Source of the DNA: Microcaldota archaeon
GTDB taxonomy: Archaea > Micrarchaeota > Micrarchaeia > Anstonellales > Bilamarchaeaceae
DNA length: 5,087 bases
Assembly (NCBI GenBank): GCA_023247345.1
Contig: JAHFGR010000100.1
Location: 1-5,087, forward strand
Direction: 5' to 3'
Shown piece after piece: positions 1 through 3,966 of this stretch (positions are counted from its first letter, which is position 1; each line of letters opens with the position of its first letter). The notes beneath the pieces are model-generated. The model did no database searches. It was not told the DNA's origin and was given only the letters and a program-made list of their open reading frames with translations. A program made the position numbers and the translations under genes.

Positions 1-719
1 CCATCTTGGAAATGAGGCGTGCTTGCAATCCATCCATTTGTTTCATAGCGCCAGCGCAAATCACCATCAAGTAAATCAAAGGCGTATATCGCGTTGTCTT
101 GCGCGCCAATATATACTATCGAATTTTCCACTACTGGTTTGGAAATCCAGAAATCTGCAACCTTGTTTCTCCAAACAACTTGTTTATTGGTATTTACAGC
201 TATAAGCTCATTGCCTGCGCCAAAAATTATATTGGAACCGCTTATTGTCGGGCTCGTATATTGCACTGCTGTTGAATAATTAAAGAAATTAGTAACGTTA
301 TTCGCTTCTAAGGTAAAAACGCCAGCATCAGTAGTAAGATAAACTTTATTTTGCGAGCTGTCAATTCCGAATATGGTTTTTATTTTGGAGTTTACTTGCG
401 GCACGTTAAATTGAGATTCGATCGTTCCATCTTTTTTTAATTTTGTTACTGTTCCATTGTTGTTTGCTACGATTATGCTATTTTGAAATAATATCGGCTG
501 AAGTACATACTTACCTACCTGTTTTTTCCATATTAATCTGCCATTATTCAAGAATATCGAATGAAGATTGCCGTCTTGCGATCCAATAAAAATGTTATTA
601 CCGCTTATTATCGGTTTTACTGTTATTCCTGCGTCTGCAGTATACTGCCATGTTGCCTCTGCAAAATTCACACTAGCGAGTAAAATTAGTACAATTCCTA
701 TAAGGATAATTTTTTGCAT
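1..719 (-). CDS. Secreted PQQ-like beta-propeller repeat protein, 3' end beyond window
   Basis: An open frame of 239 codons runs from an ATG at 719 to the window edge without a stop, so the C-terminus is missing. Residues 1-22 look like a signal peptide: a short basic start, a hydrophobic stretch IILIGIVLILLASV, and a likely signal peptidase I site after FAEA. No lipobox cysteine is seen. The rest is a chain of roughly 40-residue units, each with hydrophobic strands, a G/N-rich turn and often a closing tryptophan, at about residues 35-66, 74-104, 114-146, 157-185 and 194-226, with a sixth beginning. The clearest unit has VYIGAQDNAIYAFD followed by LDGDLRWRYE, the typical PQQ-repeat (PF13360/PF01011-like, BamB-like) pattern. 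These repeats build a beta-propeller outside the membrane. In this family they may or may not bind pyrroloquinoline quinone, and many archaeal members are surface proteins of unknown role. The fold is confident; the function is not assignable. Confidence 0.85.
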   Translation of the reverse strand, partial: MQKIILIGIVLILLASVNFAEATWQYTADAGITVKPIISGNNIFIGSQDGNLHSIFLNNGRLIWKKQVGKYVLQPILFQNSIIVANNNGTVTKLKKDGTIESQFNVPQVNSKIKTIFGIDSSQNKVYLTTDAGVFTLEANNVTNFFNYSTAVQYTSPTISGSNIIFGAGNELIAVNTNKQVVWRNKVADFWISKPVVENSIVYIGAQDNAIYAFDLLDGDLRWRYETNGWIASTPHFQD

Positions 720-738
720 GGGATGAACTAGTAAATAA

Positions 739-753
739 CATATAAATAGTTTA
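739..753 (-). promoter_or_regulatory. TATA box and possible BRE for the beta-propeller gene (leaderless)
   Basis: On the minus strand the sequence reads GTAAACTATTTATATG, with TTTATA at 746-741. Its centre is about 24.5 nt upstream of the ATG at 719, which puts the predicted transcription start at or within a few bases of the start codon. No Shine-Dalgarno sequence precedes this ATG (TAGTTCATCCC), as expected for a leaderless mRNA. The purine-rich GTAAAC just upstream could be a BRE. Confidence 0.6.
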
Positions 754-805
754 CGATTGCCCTGGGCCCTACTGCCTCAAGCTTATTGCTCCTACCTTAC
801 TACCT

Positions 806-1276
806 CTAGCCAACTATTGAATCGTGTTTTCCTTCCTTGATTTCCTTTATCATTGCCTTTGCATTTTTTCCATTTACAGTTACGCCCATGCTTACACAGC
901 TTCCGAGTATTTCGTTTACTACGGATTTTGTATCCTTGCCCAGTGAGTTGCTTTTTTGTTTGGCGATTTTTGCGATTTTCTCCAGTGAGATATCTCCTGC
1001 TTTAGCATCTTTGCTTGCAGCGCCTTTTTGTATGCCTGCTTCTTTTTTTATTATTTCCGCCGTTGGTGGTGTGCCAATTTCGATTTTGAATTCTTTTGTT
1101 TTTGTATTTACTATTACTTTTACTGGTACCTTCATCCCGCTAAAGGCGCCTGTGACTTCGTTTATTTTCGCAACTACCTGGCCTGCATTTACACCTAGCG
1201 GTCCAAGAGCTGGTCCTAACGGGGGCCCGGATGTTGCCTTTCCGCCTTCTACAATCGCATCAATAGTTTTATCCAT
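806..1276 (-). CDS. rpl11: Archaeal 50S ribosomal protein L11
   Basis: This 156-residue protein is L11 (uL11), which binds 23S rRNA at the GTPase-associated centre and forms the base of the stalk used by translation factors. The family hallmark PPLGPALGPLGVN is at residues 18-30, followed by AGQVVAKINEVT, and TPPTAEIIKKEAG is at 69-81. The C-terminal RNA-binding domain ends in GSCVSMGVTVNGKNAKAM (residues 125-142), with the short acidic and basic tail usual in archaeal versions. Length is near normal for archaea, and nothing is truncated. The ATG at 1276 is supported by GGTGAT three bases upstream. In many archaea L11 sits beside spt5/nusG or with L1, L10 and the P1 stalk gene. None of these is present here: the upstream neighbour is an unknown membrane protein and the downstream one a beta-propeller, so L11 seems to be its own transcription unit. 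Codons fit the surrounding genes. Confidence 0.97.
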   Translation of the reverse strand: MDKTIDAIVEGGKATSGPPLGPALGPLGVNAGQVVAKINEVTGAFSGMKVPVKVIVNTKTKEFKIEIGTPPTAEIIKKEAGIQKGAASKDAKAGDISLEKIAKIAKQKSNSLGKDTKSVVNEILGSCVSMGVTVNGKNAKAMIKEIKEGKHDSIVG

Positions 1277-1279
1277 AAA

Positions 1280-1285
1280 ATCACC
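1280..1285 (-). promoter_or_regulatory. Ribosome binding site of L11
   Basis: The minus strand reads GGTGAT-TTT-ATG. GGTGAT is complementary to the conserved 3' end of archaeal 16S rRNA and sits three bases before the start codon, fixing the L11 start at 1276. The same element followed by a near-identical spacer precedes the KaiC-like gene. Confidence 0.75.
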
Positions 1286-1324
1286 AATCTAAATAATTAG
1301 ATACTGAATTATATTACGATTCGC

Positions 1325-1332
1325 TTTTTAAA
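1325..1332 (-). promoter_or_regulatory. Probable TATA box of L11
   Basis: The minus strand reads ATTTAAAAAG directly after the TAG stop (1336-1334) of the upstream gene. A start of transcription about 27 nt downstream would fall near 1302, giving a roughly 25-nt leader that contains the GGTGAT site. A second AT-rich candidate (TAATATAATT, about 1308-1317) would leave almost no leader before the ribosome binding site and is less likely. Confidence 0.45.
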
Positions 1333-1333
1333 T

Positions 1334-2023
1334 CTAGTGAATATGTTCGTTTCTTACCCTTTGCGTAATGACATGAATTATTGCGCCACCTAGAGTCGCA
1401 ATTATTCCAAATAACGCAATAATGCCAGGATGCTTTTCTTCATGTTTCTCTTCTGTTGCTTTCTTGTTTAACCTTGACAGTGCATCAAGAAATCCACTTC
1501 CAAATCTTTTTCTAGCTGTTTCTTTGCCTTCATTGGTTTTTGCATCCAGCACCGCGGTTTCGACATTTTTTAGTATACTGGCTTCAGTGACAGTGTTTGA
1601 CCGTAAAACTGGTTGTAAAATTGCAATCAGGTCCCTATCTTGAGTGAGGCACGCTTGTAAATTTGCTCTAAAACTAGCGCCGTTGGATCCGTTCGCATTA
1701 TCCTCAATAAATCGTATCGACTTATCTATTTGGAACTTATTTGATCTAGCTATTCCATCTCGATACATTCCTGCCGCTTTTCTCGCCTCGCCCTTACATT
1801 GTGGTTTTTGTATGTCTTCTGCTATCGGGTCTTCTAGAACAAGTTCTGTATTTCTTAGTCTTTCTGCACGATGTACCGAATTAGAATAAAGATGCGCGCC
1901 AGAAATTACAGCACCTATCGCAAGCGAACCAAGTGTACTTATAAATGCAATTCGTACTCTACGATCTACGCGCTGCATGCGCATTGCATGTTGCTGCTCT
2001 CTAAGCAAGTTCAGTCTAATCAT
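1334..2023 (-). CDS. Unrecognised protein with two membrane segments
   Basis: I do not recognise the family of this 229-residue protein. The N-terminal 24 residues are strongly basic (R3, R8, R15, R18, R21, R22, R24). They are followed by a membrane segment at about 25-46 (IAFISTLGSLAIGAVISGAHLY). A hydrophilic, probably helical region of about 150 residues follows, and a second membrane segment is at about 199-220 (PGIIALFGIIATLGGAIIHV), ending in a short tail QRVRNEHIH. The positive-inside rule puts both ends in the cytoplasm and the middle domain outside. That domain has just two cysteines, C76 and C125, which could form a disulfide. A charged, His/Glu-rich stretch (TEEKHEEKHPG, 190-200) precedes the second segment. 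The start at 2023 fits a TATA box 27 nt upstream and no other start is needed. It lies between the reductase gene and L11 on the same strand, but its own promoter argues against a functional tie. Confidence 0.75.
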   Translation of the reverse strand: MIRLNLLREQQHAMRMQRVDRRVRIAFISTLGSLAIGAVISGAHLYSNSVHRAERLRNTELVLEDPIAEDIQKPQCKGEARKAAGMYRDGIARSNKFQIDKSIRFIEDNANGSNGASFRANLQACLTQDRDLIAILQPVLRSNTVTEASILKNVETAVLDAKTNEGKETARKRFGSGFLDALSRLNKKATEEKHEEKHPGIIALFGIIATLGGAIIHVITQRVRNEHIH

Positions 2024-2045
2024 AATTACTATTGTGATAAAAAGT

Positions 2046-2053
2046 GTTTAAAA
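2046..2053 (-). promoter_or_regulatory. TATA box of the two-TM protein gene (leaderless)
   Basis: The minus strand reads GGCTTTTAAACAC, with its TTTTAAA box only two bases past the TAG stop of the reductase gene (2058-2056). Its centre is about 26.5 nt from the ATG at 2023, so transcription should begin at the start codon. No Shine-Dalgarno site lies in the 25 bases before that ATG, consistent with leaderless translation. Confidence 0.6.
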
Positions 2054-2055
2054 GC

Positions 2056-2760
2056 CTATCCCCAACCCTCTATTTTGATCTTATCAGGTTGCGCGCCTTT
2101 GCCTAATGCGTGCTCTTTAATGGTTTTAACAAATTCCACTGGACCGCAGAAATACCACATCTTTTCATTTGGTCTTTTAATATGTCTTTCAACCATCTCT
2201 TGATCTATTCTTCCGAGTTCGCCATCCCAGTTAGCTGGTGTTTCTTGAGTAAGCGTAAAAACAATTTTAATATTCTTATTTTCTGCTTGAAGTTGTTTTA
2301 ATTCATTGTAATACAATATCGAGTCCTTTGTTTTATTGCTATAAAGTAATGTAAATTCGCCCTCTATTTTTTTCTCGTTTATGTGCCTTAGCATGCTTAG
2401 CATAGGTGCAACACCAGTACCAGCAGCTACAAACGCGCATTCTTTCTGATCCTGGTAAGCAAAATGGCCAAATGGGCCCGCAAGCCCGATTTCTGACCCG
2501 AGAGGTAGTTTATCCAATACACTGGTAAATTTACCCTCTGCCAGTATTTTTATACAAAATTCAAGCTTGCTAGAGCTTGGCGAGGATGCAATTGAGAATT
2601 GTCTAAATATTGAAAAATCTCCGTTTTCTAATAAATACAGATTAACAAATTGGCCCGGTTTGAAATTTATCTTATCTCCGTTAGTACTGCTTAAGGTAAA
2701 TATTTTTACTATTTTACCGTCATTCCTAACGCTCGCAATCTTAAATTTTTTTATGTCCAT
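2056..2760 (-). CDS. Ferredoxin-NAD(P)+ reductase-like flavoprotein
   Basis: This 234-residue protein has the two-domain FNR fold that moves electrons between NAD(P)H and a one-electron carrier through FAD. The N-terminal beta-barrel contains KPGQFVNLYL (34-43) and the flavin motif RQFSIAS (53-59; R53 and S56 are the usual FAD-contacting positions), then GPFGHF (95-100). The NAD(P) domain has AAGTGVAPMLSML (112-124), YSNKT (140-144), FTLTQ (168-172) and WYFCGP (202-207). It ends in EGWG. Only three scattered cysteines are present (C69, C108, C205), so there is no 2Fe-2S domain of the kind seen in PyrK, sulfhydrogenase gamma subunits or phthalate-dioxygenase-type reductases. Length suits a stand-alone reductase with a separate ferredoxin or flavodoxin partner, which is not encoded here. 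The physiological acceptor and the choice of NADH or NADPH cannot be read from sequence alone. The ATG at 2760 has two GGAG motifs upstream. Confidence 0.88.
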   Translation of the reverse strand: MDIKKFKIASVRNDGKIVKIFTLSSTNGDKINFKPGQFVNLYLLENGDFSIFRQFSIASSPSSSKLEFCIKILAEGKFTSVLDKLPLGSEIGLAGPFGHFAYQDQKECAFVAAGTGVAPMLSMLRHINEKKIEGEFTLLYSNKTKDSILYYNELKQLQAENKNIKIVFTLTQETPANWDGELGRIDQEMVERHIKRPNEKMWYFCGPVEFVKTIKEHALGKGAQPDKIKIEGWG

Positions 2761-2762
2761 AT

Positions 2763-2772
2763 CTCCAACTCC
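2763..2772 (-). promoter_or_regulatory. Ribosome binding site of the reductase (duplicated GGAG)
   Basis: The minus strand reads TTGGAGTTGGAGATATG. The outer GGAG (2772-2769) lies eight bases from the ATG, a normal spacing. The inner GGAG (2766-2763) is only two bases away, probably too close to be the working site. Together they support the start at 2760. Confidence 0.55.
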
Positions 2773-2781
2773 AATAATAGG

Positions 2782-2787
2782 TATATA
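2782..2787 (-). promoter_or_regulatory. Alternative TATA box for the reductase
   Basis: A TATATA stands about 24.5 nt before the reductase ATG. It would give a leaderless transcript, but that is at odds with the GGAG motifs in the same interval. I regard the TTTAAA at 2813-2818 as the better candidate and list this as the competing one. Confidence 0.25.
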
Positions 2788-2811
2788 GGTATAAGAATTT
2801 GAGAGCGAGCC

Positions 2812-2820
2812 TTTTAAATT
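2812..2820. promoter_or_regulatory. Palindromic TTTAAA, possible shared TATA box of a divergent promoter
   Basis: The sequence CCTTTTAAATTTTGCG lies between the divergent reductase and KaiC-like genes. The core TTTAAA (2813-2818) reads the same on both strands. Toward the plus strand it predicts transcription starting near 2840-2843, just at the AGGTGAT of the KaiC-like gene. Toward the minus strand it predicts a start near 2789 and a leader of about 28 nt holding the GGAG sites. If both polymerase orientations use it, the two genes would compete for one TBP site. Confidence 0.5.
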
Positions 2821-2839
2821 TTGCGTGATTATTCTTCTT

Positions 2840-2846
2840 AGGTGAT
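2840..2846 (+). promoter_or_regulatory. Ribosome binding site that favours GTG 2851 for the KaiC-like gene
   Basis: AGGTGAT is followed by TTTA and then GTG at 2851, nearly copying the L11 site (GGTGAT-TTT-ATG). It also overlaps another in-frame GTG at 2842, which would suit leaderless translation from the TATA box at 2812-2820. The two readings cannot be separated from sequence alone. Confidence 0.5.
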
Positions 2847-2850
2847 TTTA

Positions 2851-3567
2851 GTGGATTTGCCACCGTTAGGTGTAGACGAGAACATGCCTATAATTAAGAA
2901 GAACAGACTCTCAACCGGCATTAAAGATTTGGATATCATATTAGAAGGCGGTTATCTTAATCCAGGTAATATACTCTTGCTCGGACCCAGTTGCACTGAA
3001 AAAACCACGCTCGCGTATCATTTTACAGCCATCGGACTCAAATCAAAGAACGAGCACGTTTTATTCTTAACATCAGATACAACTCCAACAAATATTAAAG
3101 AAAAAGCATCGTCCCTTGATCTGGATTTAAACGGAGATCTAAGTTTTATAGACTGTTATTCTTCTACAATTGGTAGCCCGTCAAAGGAACCAAATGTAAC
3201 AAGTGTTCCTGGTCCGCAATCTTTAGAAGACATGTCTTTTGCGATTAGCGATATAATAAATAAAACTGCAGGAAAAAAATTGCGCGTTGTTTTTAGTTCG
3301 CTTTCAACCCTGCTTTTATATAACCCAAAAGATTCTATGCTTAAATTTTTGCAAGTAGTTAGTGGCAGGCTCCGCAATGCAGGCGCAACTGTGCTCTTTT
3401 TGGTCGAGGAAGGCGTGCATGACAAGCAGATCATTAGTACGGTTGAACATATAATTGATGAAAAATATTCCATAATTGACAAGGGCGGCTCGTTCGAGTT
3501 TAGCGTTCCTGCATTCGGTTTGACATTGCCAATTAAACTCGGGCCAAACGGTTTGATGATATTATAG
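2851..3567 (+). CDS. KaiC/RecA-like protein with degenerate ATPase motifs (probable pseudo-ATPase)
   Basis: The protein follows the single-domain archaeal KaiC-like layout: LSTGIKDLDIILEGGYL near the N-terminus, a P-loop region, a strand ending FLTSDTTPTNI, a Walker B strand RVVFSSLSTLLLY, then RLRNAGATVLFLVEE and a C-terminal PIKLGPNGLMIL like the KaiC-domain end. The key residues have changed. Walker A is GPSCTEKTT (2983-3009), with Glu where GxxxxGK[ST] has Gly before the lysine. The Walker B aspartate, normally in an I-D-S motif, is Ser (FSS). The KaiC catalytic Glu-Glu pair (FEETP in cyanobacterial KaiC) aligns with Asp-Thr in SDTTP. The lysine and threonines of the P-loop remain, so binding a nucleotide is possible but hydrolysis looks unlikely. 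Three starts compete: GTG 2842 (leaderless), GTG 2851 (best ribosome binding site, chosen) and ATG 2884, which gives the most family-like N-terminus with AGGTG 11 nt upstream. The Roadblock gene follows after 30 nt. A sensor, scaffold or signalling role is inference. Confidence 0.85.
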   Translation: MDLPPLGVDENMPIIKKNRLSTGIKDLDIILEGGYLNPGNILLLGPSCTEKTTLAYHFTAIGLKSKNEHVLFLTSDTTPTNIKEKASSLDLDLNGDLSFIDCYSSTIGSPSKEPNVTSVPGPQSLEDMSFAISDIINKTAGKKLRVVFSSLSTLLLYNPKDSMLKFLQVVSGRLRNAGATVLFLVEEGVHDKQIISTVEHIIDEKYSIIDKGGSFEFSVPAFGLTLPIKLGPNGLMIL

Positions 3568-3570
3568 TTA

Positions 3571-3580
3571 TTTAAATTTA
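3571..3580 (+). promoter_or_regulatory. Possible internal TATA box before the Roadblock gene
   Basis: TTTAAATTTA begins three bases after the TAG stop of the KaiC-like gene. The centre of its TTTAAA (3571-3576) is 24.5 nt before the ATG at 3598, the same distance as for the leaderless beta-propeller gene. If it is used, the Roadblock and TldD genes could be transcribed without the KaiC-like gene. The run could also be ordinary AT-rich spacer inside an operon. Confidence 0.4.
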
Positions 3581-3597
3581 TACGGCAAATGATTATC

Positions 3598-3966
3598 ATG
3601 GATGAAGAAAATAAGCCAGAAACTGCTGATATAAAACAAGAAAAAAAAGTCAGTATAGAAGAACTTCTGACCAGCATGCGAAATAGTGGCGTTAATGGCG
3701 CGGTAATTAGAAATGATGGTCTGTTGTTATCTTCGACGATATCGCTTAACGAAAGCGGCGCAGGTACATTCGCGTCTTTGTCAAATGTTTGCGATGCGCT
3801 GCTAAAATCAGTAAAAGACAATCAAAGGGAGATAGAAGTTTCTGCCGGTGGTTTATTTCTTGTTCTTTTACCTGTAGGTACATATCTGTTATGCGGCGTA
3901 ATAACTAACCGTGATCAAAAGAAAACTTTAAGAGAATATGCTGATAAGCTAAAATCGATAGTATGA
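3598..3966 (+). CDS. Roadblock/LC7 domain protein
   Basis: The protein has 122 residues from ATG 3598, or 125 from ATG 3589. The first 20 or so residues are charged and probably disordered (DEENKPETADIKQEKK). The remainder fits a Roadblock/LC7 domain: a first helix SIEELLTSMRNSG, strands VNGAVIRNDGLLLSST, a long helix AGTFASLSNVCDALLKSV, strands REIEVSAGGLFLVLLPVGTYLLCGVI, and a last helix TLREYADKLKSIV. Roadblock proteins such as MglB dimerise and commonly act on or with small GTPases or other P-loop proteins. No small GTPase gene is in view, so the KaiC-like protein encoded just upstream is the obvious candidate partner. The start at 3598 is preferred because a transcript from the TATA box at 3571 would begin at or after it and would miss 3589, and neither ATG has a clear Shine-Dalgarno site. 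Its TGA stop overlaps the TldD start as ATGA. Confidence 0.85.
   Translation: MDEENKPETADIKQEKKVSIEELLTSMRNSGVNGAVIRNDGLLLSSTISLNESGAGTFASLSNVCDALLKSVKDNQREIEVSAGGLFLVLLPVGTYLLCGVITNRDQKKTLREYADKLKSIV

Noticed and set aside
23..279. Two short plus-strand open frames
   Set aside because: They are antisense to the PQQ-repeat propeller gene, whose repeats and signal peptide are clear in the minus-strand frame.
761..771. GCCCTGGGCCC as a terminator hairpin
   Set aside because: The palindrome would leave a loop of one base or none and is not followed by a U-run on the minus strand, so it is not a believable terminator stem.
837..1292. Plus-strand open frame of 151 codons
   Set aside because: It lies wholly antisense to L11, whose motifs are unmistakable. 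The translation is a hydrophobic, Phe/Ser/Pro-rich product typical of an antisense reading.
1422..2203. Three plus-strand open frames of 73-110 codons
   Set aside because: They are antisense to the two-TM protein and the 3' end of the reductase, have no ribosome binding sites, and show no family motifs.
3156..3821. Minus-strand open frame of 221 codons
   Set aside because: It spans the end of the KaiC-like gene, the spacer and most of the Roadblock gene in antisense, with a low-complexity Ser/Leu/Ile-rich translation and no recognisable motif.
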